From Bacteroidota bacterium (GTDB taxonomy: Bacteria > Bacteroidota > Bacteroidia > AKYH767-A > OLB10), in the NCBI GenBank assembly GCA_963169675.1, contig CAUJFJ010000032.1, positions 1-42,622 of the forward strand: a stretch of 42,622 nucleotides of DNA. The letters are read 5' to 3'. Position numbers and translations under genes: made by a program. Of the stretch, positions 1-9,500 are shown piece after piece. Under the pieces are notes generated by a model. That model was not told where the DNA came from. It worked only from the letters and a program-made list of their open reading frames with translations, and ran no database searches. Within the stretch, counting starts at the first letter, position 1. Every line of letters starts with the position of its first letter.

Positions 1-1607
1 TTGTTAAGCAGCAAACACCTGTGGCAGGATCAATTTCAGGAGCAACTTTTGTTTGTCAGCCATTTCCGGTACAACAAGTTTATTCTATTGCCCCTGTGCC
101 GAATGCAACCTCGTATGATTGGTCATTTAACACAGGAACAACCGGAGCTACATTTATTGGTTCCACAACAGGAACTTCAGTTACTGTAGAATTTAACACT
201 ACATCAAATTCAACTTACGTTCTGCGAGTTTCTGCTACGAATGCATGTGGGACATCACCACTTTCGAATATATTAATTCGTAAAACTATTTCTACACCTC
301 AAATTTCAGGTACGCCAACTGCCTGTGCAGGGTCAACACAAATTTACACAGTACCTTCAGCCATTTCCGGTGCGACTGGTTATACCTGGACAGCGCCTCC
401 GGGTTGTTTGATCAACGGTAGTTTATCGCCTGTAACAACATCAGGCACTTCTGTAGTTGTTCAATTTCATTCATTGTTTGTTTCAGGAAGCGTTTGCGTT
501 GTTGCTAATGATCCTTGTGGTGGTTCAACTTCGCAACGTTGTATGGATGTTTCAACAATTCCTGCAAGTCCTGTTGCTATACTTGGAGGAGCTGCTGCAT
601 GTCCAGGTGCTTCAGGAGTAGTATTTAGTGTTGCTCCTGTTACAAATGCCACATATTATAACTGGACGGTGCCATCGGGAATGACAATTACAAATGGAAT
701 AGGTACCAATCAGATCACTGTTGATTTAAACTCATCATATGTTCCCGGGAATGTTTGTGTGCAATCTGTTAATGGTTGCGGGTTCAGTGCTAACGAATGT
801 AAATTAATAACGATTAATCTTCCCGGCAGGCCAGCAGCAATTAGTGGTAACCTATATGGTGTATGCCGAAATCTGGAAAACTATACCGTAACTCCTGTTG
901 CAGGTGCTACCTCATACACATGGACTGTGCCTACAGGAGCGACTATACTTTCGGGTCAAGGAACAACTTCTGTTCAAATTGATTTTGATGGCGCAGTGCT
1001 TCCTGGCAATGTTTGTTGTGTTGCAAATAATGGATGTGGCTCCGGACCATCACGATGTGTGATAGTAAATGGTGTTCCTGAAAAACCAGAAGTAACATCA
1101 GGTGCATCAGTAGTCTGTGCAAATCAACAAGGCGAAATTTATTCTGTAACACCGGTGTACAATGCAGCGAGTTATAATTGGACAGTTCCTGCAGGAGCAA
1201 CAATAGTATCAGGTGCAGGTACTAGTAGCATTGTAGTGAATTTTGGCGCAAACGGCGGAAATGTTACAGTTAAATCACTTAATTTTTGTGGACAAAGTGG
1301 CACTTATGTTTATCCTGTTACTATGAATTGTAGAATCGCAGGTGAAAATGTTCAAAGTGCTTTTGAGGTTTATCCAAATCCAGTTGGTGATTTATTGAAT
1401 TACAAAGTTTCTGCATGGGATAATTCAAAAGGGTCCGTAATAATTTTGGATGTAAATGGTAAAATTATTTTGGAAGAACCTGTGCATGCAGACAGTGAAA
1501 TTTTAACCGGTTCAATCAATACTTCCGGTTATTCCAAAGGACTTTATCTTTTAAAAATAAGTTCTGAAAAAGGCACATTAATTCAGCAAAAGTTTATAGT
1601 GAGATAG
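1..1607 (+). CDS. Secreted modular protein with PKD-like repeats and T9SS sorting domain (5' end missing)
   Basis: The reading frame is open to the left window edge (frame starting at base 3), so the true start lies outside; the GTG at 21 is not the start because the codons before it continue the repeat pattern. The visible part has about five modules of about 85 residues. Each begins with a Pro-x-x-ISG-like linker and a Cys, then has a YxVxPVxxAxxYxWTVPxG core, a GxGTxSVxVxF strand and a VCVxxxNxCG strand. This is the PKD-like/Ig-like style common in Bacteroidota surface proteins. The C-terminus from about base 1345 has FEVYPNP and ends GLYLLKISS...QKFIVR, a type A T9SS sorting signal, so the protein is probably exported across the outer membrane and anchored or released. 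The modules suggest adhesion or a structural role; the ligand is unknown. An intrinsic terminator follows. Confidence 0.85.
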   Translation, partial: VKQQTPVAGSISGATFVCQPFPVQQVYSIAPVPNATSYDWSFNTGTTGATFIGSTTGTSVTVEFNTTSNSTYVLRVSATNACGTSPLSNILIRKTISTPQISGTPTACAGSTQIYTVPSAISGATGYTWTAPPGCLINGSLSPVTTSGTSVVVQFHSLFVSGSVCVVANDPCGGSTSQRCMDVSTIPASPVAILGGAAACPGASGVVFSVAPVTNATYYNWTVPSGMTITNGIGTNQITVDLNSSYVPGNVCVQSVNGCGFSANECKLITINLPGRPAAISGNLYGVCRNLENYTVTPVAGATSYTWTVPTGATILSGQGTTSVQIDFDGAVLPGNVCCVANNGCGSGPSRCVIVNGVPEKPEVTSGASVVCANQQGEIYSVTPVYNAASYNWTVPAGATIVSGAGTSSIVVNFGANGGNVTVKSLNFCGQSGTYVYPVTMNCRIAGENVQSAFEVYPNPVGDLLNYKVSAWDNSKGSVIILDVNGKIILEEPVHADSEILTGSINTSGYSKGLYLLKISSEKGTLIQQKFIVR

Positions 1608-1626
1608 TCTATAAACACAGTCGTTT

Positions 1627-1662
1627 AAAACCTCTGAAATCATTGATTTCAGAGGTTTTTTT
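1627..1662 (+). terminator. Intrinsic terminator after the first secreted protein
   Basis: A perfect inverted repeat with 15-bp arms (AAAACCTCTGAAATC and its complement) around a 3-base loop, ending in a T run. It starts 20 bases after the stop codon. The A-rich 5' side could also let it work in the opposite direction. Confidence 0.9.
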
Positions 1663-1847
1663 ATGTCTGTACGACTTCGGTTGTAAACTTAAATTTCTTG
1701 TAATCAGCTAATTAGCTTGTTGTTGATAGCTTTTTGGAGGGTATTTATGTATTTTTTTTTAATTTGTTCTTGAATTTCAGCCTGAATTAGAGTTGTTATA
1801 TTTTGATTAATAAATTGTTATCAGCTAACTGGATGGAATTTTAGCAA

Positions 1848-1855
1848 TAATTTTG
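1848..1855 (+). promoter_or_regulatory. Possible Bacteroidota -7 box before the 1478-residue secreted protein
   Basis: TAATTTTG matches the TAnnTTTG -7 consensus of Bacteroidota primary sigma promoters and would place the transcript start about 30 bases before the ATG at 1891. No well-spaced -33 TTG was found, so this rests on the -7 match alone. The rest of 1663-1890 is AT-rich and shows no gene. Confidence 0.3.
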
Positions 1856-1890
1856 AAACCCTATCTTATCGAAAATAAAATCCCCTAATC

Positions 1891-4800
1891 ATGAAATCAA
1901 TTCAACAAATCACCAGAAAATGGATAATCAGGATGTCCTGTTTACTGATTGTTCTATGCCTGCTCACTCTTCAATCAAACGGTCAGATTGTTATTTCCGG
2001 GTATCATGCAAATCCCGGAGGTACTGATTCGCCGTATGAATATGTGCAGTTGAAAGCTACAACAGCTATAGACTTTAGTGTAACACCATATTCTGTAGTT
2101 TTTAATAATAATGGAACACCATCATCCAATGGATGGGCGGCCGGAGGAGCATTAACGTATAAGTTTAATCTGACTACTGGTTCAGTAGCTCAGGGAGATG
2201 TATTTTACGTGGGTGGTAGCGGCAAACTCATTAATGGGTCAGGATCAACAGACATTAGTTCTGAGGTCTGGATTCGCACTATTGCCACGGGTACAACTGC
2301 AGGTGATGGTTTTGGAAATTTAAACTCCACAGGCGTTTTAGGAAATGCAGGAACTACTGCAGATGGTATCGCAGTATTTTCAGGAACAACAGTAACTGCT
2401 TCTACGATTCCGGTTGATGCGATATTTTTTGGAAGTACTATTGGTGCTTCAATGGTTCCTGGATCCGGAGGTTATGTTATGCCAACGAATGACCGTTATG
2501 TAAATGGAAATGTAATGGGTGCAGGCAGCAATACCTTTTTATTTCCTGACAACAGTGCCAGTGGTGCATATACCAAACTTACAGGAACATACAATGTAAA
2601 TAGTTCAACATGGACTACGGCCAGAACTGGTGCAATTGTTTCGAATCCAACAACACTATCTCAAATTTCTTCCGGAATTACATTAGATGCAGGCTCGCCA
2701 ACTATATCAGTTAATACATCTGGTTTCAATGGATCTTTTGGAAGCATCACTATCGGAAATGTTTCTGATACTTCATCATTCACTGTTGAAGGTTCAACAC
2801 TAGTTGGTAATATTGTTATTACACCACCTGCAGGCGGTTTCGAAATTAGAACCGGAGTAAATGCGTTTTCAACCGGAGCTATTACTTTGGTCCCTGTTGC
2901 TCAAAGTGTTGCATTGACAACAATCGATGTGCGTTTTAATCCTTCAATTGCCGGACTTCAAAGTGGAGATATTACGGCAGCTTCAACTTCAGCAACTACT
3001 GTAAATATTCTTGTTAGTGGTACCGGAGTTGCAGTTGTACCTCCTGTCAAGTTAAGTGTTGTGTCTGTGAATGGTGGATCATCTCCCATAGTTGCAAATG
3101 CATTTGATGTAGTTGTAAATGCAGTTGATAACGCTGATGTTCCACAGAATGTTTTAAGTAATACTACTGTTCAATTGTCAGTGAATACCGGCAGCGGTTC
3201 TCTTTCTGGAGTCATTTCCGGAGTGATGACTGCAGGTACCAGCCAGGTTACAATTTCAGGAGCAACATATGCGCCCGCTGAAACCGGAGTTATTTTAAGT
3301 GCTGATGCCATTGCCGGAGATGTTCTTACTTCTGGCTTATCGTCATCATTTAATGTGCTTGATACAGCCTCTTTTATGTTTATGAATAATGCTCCGTCAA
3401 GTGGTCTTGTTGCAACTAACCTTTCAACATTTACCATTCAGGCACGTAGAGCTGATAATACAATTGACTTTAACTATGTAGGGAGCTTTACAATTTCTTT
3501 AGCTGCTGGTCCCGGAAATATATCTGGTACGCTTTCTAAGCCTGCGGTAAATGGTGTTGCATCATTCAGTGATATACAATTTGATCAACCAGGTGCGTAT
3601 ACTTTAAAGGTGTCTTCCGGATTCCTGCCTGATTTTTTCAGTAACACAATTGTTATTACGTTGAATCCTGTATTGACTGAATTGGTTGTGCCTTCCTTTA
3701 TGGGAGCAAAAACTTCTGCAAGCGGAAACAATACCAGAACACCAATAGCTGTTTGTGTACAAATCGACAACCTTCTCCCATTCACTACTTATGATGTTAA
3801 GTTAGGTTTAGGATTGACTTCTGATGCTGCAACTGTAATAGGAGCAGGTAATGTTTGGAATGGTACTGCATTCCTGGGTAGTGATGTTTTGGGTGCCTTT
3901 ACTACTGATGCTTCCGGAAGCAGTGGTCCATTTTGGGCGTATATTCAGCCAACCGGAAACGGTTCCCGCTTTGATGCAGGTCAGGTGCATAATATTCGAA
4001 TGAATTTTGTTCCAACAGGAAATACATTGAATACAACTCCTAAAGTGGTTGGATCAAAATCAATTACAGCTCTTGATATTTCAACTTCTGCCAGAACTGT
4101 CAGTTCAGCAGATGATGGAGCATTTTTTACCGGTACTTCTTATGATTGTACTTCAGGTAAATATCTCCTGGTTTATGACAATGTTTCAGGAACAGGTAAT
4201 CCACTTTATGTTTACCAGGTAGCTGCTACAACTTCAGTAAATTCAACACAATCAGATTTACCAAGCGCTATCAATAATTTTTACACGCAAACAGGCACAA
4301 ACCCCGGTGATTTTGGCGGAGTGATTCCTATTGGTGCAAATAATCCTAATGGTATTCGCAGAATTGAATTAAGAAATGCTGATAATACATTATATGGATT
4401 CCATTCTGATGCTGACGGTATTTGGCCTTCAGGAGCAAATACTACATCTGCTTTACGCAGAAGTGTTACTGCGCTTACATTATCAGATTCTCCTTTCTCC
4501 ACTGCGAGTGCATCTATTGCAGGTGATAATTCAATTTGTGCAGGTGGAAGTTCGAACCTTACATTAACATTTGCCGGAACCGGACCATGGACTTATGCTA
4601 TCAACGGTGATGCCCCTGTCATCACAAGTAATAATCCGGAAATTGTTTCGGTTTCTCCGGTAGTTACAACAGTTTACACAATCACTTCCTTTGCGGATGC
4701 AACTTGTACGGGCGCCATCACTGGAACAGCAACCATTACAGTTGATACAGCACCTCCTGCGAATTCTGTTACAGTAGCACCATTGCCAGGCTCAGGTTGT

Positions 4801-6327
4801 AATGGCGAAATTATTTTAGTGAATACAAATGCAGTTGCAAATGCAACTTCATATACATGGTCTGCACCTTCCGGAACATTGATTAATGGAATGCCCGGAC
4901 CTTTCAGCACTGCAACTAATTCGGCAACTATTACTCTTGGTAATGTGCTGGCAAATTCTTCTGGTTGGAATATTTGTGCCTTTGCTTCAAATGCATGTGG
5001 TGTAACAAATACTAATTGTAAATTTATACGTGGAGCATTAAGTACCCCTGCTCCAATTTCGGGAAGTAGTTTTGCATGCTCTAATACTTCTGCATCATAT
5101 TCCACTACAGCCGTGGCAGGTGCAAGTTCTTACTCCTGGTCCATTACCGGAGATGCCAGTGTTATCGGAACAACTACATCAGCTACAGTAAATTTCGGAC
5201 CTGCATTTACTTCCGGAACTTTATGTGTAAGAGGTGTATTGCCTTGTGGATATAATGGGCCGCAAAGATGCATGACCATTTCAAATGGAGTAGGAGCACT
5301 GGGTCTGATGTCAGGTTCGTTTAATGTATGCCCGGGTCAAACCAATGTAGTATACTCAGTAGCACCAGTTGCAAATGCAGCTTCTTATGCATGGACTGTG
5401 CCTGCGAATGTTTCTATCACTTCAGGTCAGGGTACAAATTCTGTAACTGTTTCAATAGGATCCGGATTTAATGTTGGAACAATTTGCGTTACCGCTACTT
5501 CAGTTTGTGGAATTGTTTCACCTGCACGTTGCAAATCAATTGTGAGTGATAAACCTTCAATGCCAGGCAATATTTCAGGTGCACTCACCGGTATTTGTAA
5601 TCAGGCAATTACTTATTCTGTAGCTGCTCAGGCTGGCGTAAGTTCTTATAACTGGTCTGTACCTTCCGGATCTTCGCTTACAAGCAGTAATGGCACCAAT
5701 TCGGCAGATGTGTTATTTACAAACTCATTCGCCAGCGGACAACTTTGTGTTACTGCACAGAATTCCTGCGGATCAAGTAGTGCAAGATGTGTTAATGTGA
5801 AAGGTGCTCCTTCAACACCTGGTATTATTAGTGGAAGTGCTTCGGTTTGTCCAAATGAACAAGGACTTATCTACAGTGTTACGAGCGTGTTTGGAGCTGC
5901 AAATTATCTTTGGAGTGTTCCAACAAGTGCATCTGTTGTTGCAGGGCAGGGTTCTTCAAATTTGATCGCGGATTGGGGTGCTAACTCAGGGAATGTAACT
6001 GTAAATTCAACTAATACTTGTGGAACATCCGGAACGAGAGTACTTGCTGTTACCGTTATTGGATGTAAATTGATTGGAGAGAATTACACTTCTGATTTTG
6101 AAATTTATCCAAATCCATCAAATGGAATTGTTCATGTAAACTCTTCAATGGAAGAGGATTTTACAATTGAGTTGTTTGAACTTTCCGGGCGATTGGTTTC
6201 AGTTCCTGTTTACTCAACTCACAGAATTCAAACCATTGATATTTCTTCAGTTTCATCAGGAATGTATTTTATTGTGATCACCAATTCATCAGGAATTTCC
6301 GAAAAGCATAAAATAGTTAAAAATTAA
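1891..6327 (+). CDS. Large secreted protein with lamin-tail-like N-terminus, PKD-like repeats and T9SS sorting domain
   Basis: The protein is 1478 residues. It starts with a signal peptide (basic start, hydrophobic MSCLLIVLCLLTL core, likely cut near SNGQ). Residues about 32-200 (VISGYHANPGGTDSPYEYVQLK) resemble a lamin-tail-like beta domain found at the front of many Bacteroidota secreted proteins. A long Gly/Ser/Thr-rich beta region follows. From about residue 965 to 1390 there are five PKD-like modules, each with a Cys after the linker, a YxWxxPxG core and a second Cys pair near the end. The last about 80 residues (FEIYPNPSNG ... GMYFIVITNSSG ... KHKIVKN) form a type A T9SS sorting domain. 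Its last modules resemble those of the first gene closely, which points to duplication. Likely an extracellular adhesin or matrix protein; no catalytic motif was seen. Confidence 0.85.
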   Translation: MKSIQQITRKWIIRMSCLLIVLCLLTLQSNGQIVISGYHANPGGTDSPYEYVQLKATTAIDFSVTPYSVVFNNNGTPSSNGWAAGGALTYKFNLTTGSVAQGDVFYVGGSGKLINGSGSTDISSEVWIRTIATGTTAGDGFGNLNSTGVLGNAGTTADGIAVFSGTTVTASTIPVDAIFFGSTIGASMVPGSGGYVMPTNDRYVNGNVMGAGSNTFLFPDNSASGAYTKLTGTYNVNSSTWTTARTGAIVSNPTTLSQISSGITLDAGSPTISVNTSGFNGSFGSITIGNVSDTSSFTVEGSTLVGNIVITPPAGGFEIRTGVNAFSTGAITLVPVAQSVALTTIDVRFNPSIAGLQSGDITAASTSATTVNILVSGTGVAVVPPVKLSVVSVNGGSSPIVANAFDVVVNAVDNADVPQNVLSNTTVQLSVNTGSGSLSGVISGVMTAGTSQVTISGATYAPAETGVILSADAIAGDVLTSGLSSSFNVLDTASFMFMNNAPSSGLVATNLSTFTIQARRADNTIDFNYVGSFTISLAAGPGNISGTLSKPAVNGVASFSDIQFDQPGAYTLKVSSGFLPDFFSNTIVITLNPVLTELVVPSFMGAKTSASGNNTRTPIAVCVQIDNLLPFTTYDVKLGLGLTSDAATVIGAGNVWNGTAFLGSDVLGAFTTDASGSSGPFWAYIQPTGNGSRFDAGQVHNIRMNFVPTGNTLNTTPKVVGSKSITALDISTSARTVSSADDGAFFTGTSYDCTSGKYLLVYDNVSGTGNPLYVYQVAATTSVNSTQSDLPSAINNFYTQTGTNPGDFGGVIPIGANNPNGIRRIELRNADNTLYGFHSDADGIWPSGANTTSALRRSVTALTLSDSPFSTASASIAGDNSICAGGSSNLTLTFAGTGPWTYAINGDAPVITSNNPEIVSVSPVVTTVYTITSFADATCTGAITGTATITVDTAPPANSVTVAPLPGSGCNGEIILVNTNAVANATSYTWSAPSGTLINGMPGPFSTATNSATITLGNVLANSSGWNICAFASNACGVTNTNCKFIRGALSTPAPISGSSFACSNTSASYSTTAVAGASSYSWSITGDASVIGTTTSATVNFGPAFTSGTLCVRGVLPCGYNGPQRCMTISNGVGALGLMSGSFNVCPGQTNVVYSVAPVANAASYAWTVPANVSITSGQGTNSVTVSIGSGFNVGTICVTATSVCGIVSPARCKSIVSDKPSMPGNISGALTGICNQAITYSVAAQAGVSSYNWSVPSGSSLTSSNGTNSADVLFTNSFASGQLCVTAQNSCGSSSARCVNVKGAPSTPGIISGSASVCPNEQGLIYSVTSVFGAANYLWSVPTSASVVAGQGSSNLIADWGANSGNVTVNSTNTCGTSGTRVLAVTVIGCKLIGENYTSDFEIYPNPSNGIVHVNSSMEEDFTIELFELSGRLVSVPVYSTHRIQTIDISSVSSGMYFIVITNSSGISEKHKIVKN

Positions 6328-6345
6328 CCGATTAATAACTTCGGT

Positions 6346-6381
6346 AAAAAGGGCTCCTCTTATTTAAGAGGAGCCCTTTTT
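6346..6381 (+). terminator. Intrinsic terminator after the 1478-residue secreted protein
   Basis: A GC-rich hairpin, AAAAAGGGCTCCTCTTA paired with TAAGAGGAGCCCTTTTT across a very short loop, followed by T-rich sequence. It lies 19 bases after the stop codon and is flanked by A and T runs, so it may act in both directions. Confidence 0.9.
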
Positions 6382-6413
6382 GTTTGATTTCCAGTATTTT
6401 ATAAGTTGTGAGA

Positions 6414-6433
6414 GTCTGGCTACGATTCCAGAC
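6414..6433. repeat. Small hairpin in the gap before the 1485-residue secreted protein
   Basis: GTCTGG and CCAGAC form a perfect 6-bp inverted repeat around an 8-base spacer. It could be an operator or a chance palindrome. The rest of the 6382-6580 gap is AT-rich without a convincing gene. Confidence 0.25.
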
Positions 6434-6580
6434 AAATATAGTTTCGCTTTTATATTTTTTTTTCTTTGTCTTACTGTTAAGGAAACCTTTTCCATGAGTC
6501 CCCGTTGAATTGCTCTGAAAATCAGCATTCATTGATCTGCCCCTGATCAAATTCTGGAACTTCAAACTTAAATAAAGATC

Positions 6581-9500
6581 ATGGAAATTGTAAACAGAAA
6601 ACTAGTAAAATGGGTTTTCATTGTTTTGGTGGCAGCTACGGTAATCCTCAAAATTGATGATGCCTTTTCTCAAGAATCAATTAAAAAAGGTTATCCTCCG
6701 GATGCTGCAAATCGTAGCCCTCAACCGGTACCGGAATTTTCACTGTTATCACCGGCAACAAAAGGTAATAGCACCGAACGAGTTCTTGCAGCAGCCATAC
6801 CTGAGAATTTCAAATCTCACCCGGAATATGGGAAGGTTAAACTTGAAAATTCACCTCAATCGGTTGAATTGATTCAATCAAGGACTGCAAACAGCAGGAC
6901 ATTTTTAAATCCTGATGGTTCATACACTACCACTCAATCGAATGGTGTAATGCATTATAAAGATAATGCAGGGAATTGGATGAGTGTTTCTGCAGTACCT
7001 GGAGAAAATTCCAGAATGGCAGGAGAGTTCGGATTGTTTGAAACTGATAAGCCGATTTCGGTAAACAGAAATACTGGTGCAGGTACAGTTGTGCTTGACG
7101 AAAATAATGCAATAGAAATTTCTAAAGATGCTGCTGTAAACATTTTAAGTGCAAGTGGACAGGTTATTTCATCTGTGTCAAGAGCAAGAAGTGTGAATTC
7201 TGAGGTTTCCGGTAACGAAATTAATTTTAGAAACTTTTGGAATAATATTGATAGGGTTCAGATTATTGAGGCCGACAAATTGAAGACTAATTATGTTTTA
7301 ACAACTGTTCCTTCTGAATTGCCTGCTGATGGTTATTTATCCTTTACTGAAAAAGTTACAGTACCAGCTGGTTGGAATATCAGACGTGGTTCTGTCGGCA
7401 AAGAAATTTCAGGAAATTGGTTTGGCTCCTTCGAAATTGTTAATAGCAGAGGAAAAGTTGTCGGGACTTTTGATAAGTTGTTTTATTTCGATAATGAAGA
7501 AAATTCTGAAATTGAAGGAGGTTACAAGATTTCATCAGAAGGAAACGTATTTCACATAAGTGCTCTTGTTCCTGCAGTATGGCTGTCTGACCCCAAAAGA
7601 GTTTTTCCGGTAACTATTGATCCAACACTTTCCAACACTTATTCTTCAGGTGCAATTGGATCTACTTACAACGCTTTTTGTACTGTTAGTATGAATGCAG
7701 TAATTCCTGGAAATTCTACGGTTTCAAGTACAACTATCGCCTCAACGTATGTTGCCAGTGGCACAACTAAAAAGCGAAATGCACGCATTATATACACCGG
7801 TCCGGGAGGATCTACCAGTGAGTTTTACTGCAATGAAACAACTAATGGATCATGTGCATTAACTACTACCAGCACTACAATTGCAAATGGCTTCACTGCA
7901 ACTGGTATCATTCCGTTTTCAATTGGAGTGAAACGTAATAATAATAGTGGTGCAGCATGTAACAGCACATATCTATCGGTAACTAATAATACATGGGTTA
8001 TTACTTTAACTTATACAACATGTGCTACACCTACCGCTGGCGGAACACTTTCAGGTCCAACAACAGCTTCATGTGGTGATGCTAATTCTTATACATGTTC
8101 AGGAGGTTCAGGATCCTATTTATGGGAGTATTCTTCAAATGGTGGAACAACATATACTACTGTGACAGGTGCTGCCACGAATTCCACAACTATTTCTTTT
8201 AATACTACGGGCACTTATTTGGTACGGGTACAAAGAGAAGCAACAGGATGTTCGGCAAGTACTTCAAATGTTGTTACAACTGTGGTTTCTGCACCTACAA
8301 CAGGAATATCTACTGCAACGGCAGTTGTGATTCCTTCATTACCTTATTCAGGACTACATAATACTTATTGCTACCCCACAACATTTAGCGGTTCAGGTAA
8401 TCAAGCCACTGCTGCAAAATTCTTTAAATTTACTACGGGAAGTTGTGCCAATAAGGTGACAATAAATACTTGTGATGTAACTTCAATTTTCGATACCTAT
8501 ATTTTCTTGCTAAATTCCGCAGGTACTGTTATTGCAGCAAATGATGATTATACAGGATGTGCATACCTGGTTAGTGGAAATGCTTATTTATCACGCATTC
8601 TTGATTTTACGGTAACACCTTCAACAGATTATTTTCTGGTTGTTCAAGCATATCGCTATGCTAGTCCTGCGTCCGGCACTTTTGGGCTAAATATTAGTGA
8701 GAGTGGAGGCAGTACTGTTGTTCCTTCAGTGTCTATTTCTGGAGGTGCTTCAATTTGTTCAGGAGCACAACTGACGTTGACAGCTACACCGGTTAACGGA
8801 GGAACTTCACCAACATATGCATGGACGGTAAATGGGAACCCCGCTGGAAATGGCACTGCTACTTTTACCTCTTCTTCGCTTGCTAATGGAGATCAAATAG
8901 CTGTAACAATGACATCCAATCAGGCATGTGCTTCTCCGGCAACCGCAACATCCTCAACTTATACAGCAGTAGTTGGTGTTGGACCAACTATTTCAACCAG
9001 CTCAAATTCACCTTTATGTCATGGCGCTGATTTAATGTTAAATGTTAATGTCAATGAAAGTGTCACCGGTTATTCATGGACCGGTCCTGGTTCATTTTCA
9101 TCAACCGATCAGAATCCTGTGATTTCCTCTGGCACTACTTCAAATGAAGGCACCTACGCTGTTGTTGTCACAGGATTGAGTGGTTGTACTTCTTCGTCAA
9201 GTGTGAGTGTTGATTTTTCAACAGAATTAAATGCATCAGTACAATCATTTCAAAATCCAACATGTACTGGATTGTCAAATGGTAGTATTCAAATTGCTTT
9301 AACAGGTGGAACTGCACCCATTACTTATATGTGGTCTGATGGACAAAGTACAGGTATTGCATCGAATCTTGCATCCGGCCCTTATGCCGTTACTATTTTT
9401 GATGCAAATGGATGTACTGCTTATGTTGAACAGGAATTAAACGCTCCTGACCCCATTTCACCCGCTGTTGCAGGTGATGACAGAGAGGTGTGTAACCTGC

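Noticed and set aside
4674-5105. Minus-strand open frame of 143 codons inside the second secreted protein
   Set aside because: The plus-strand reading has repeat modules with conserved Cys and aromatic positions; the antisense frame shows no family features.
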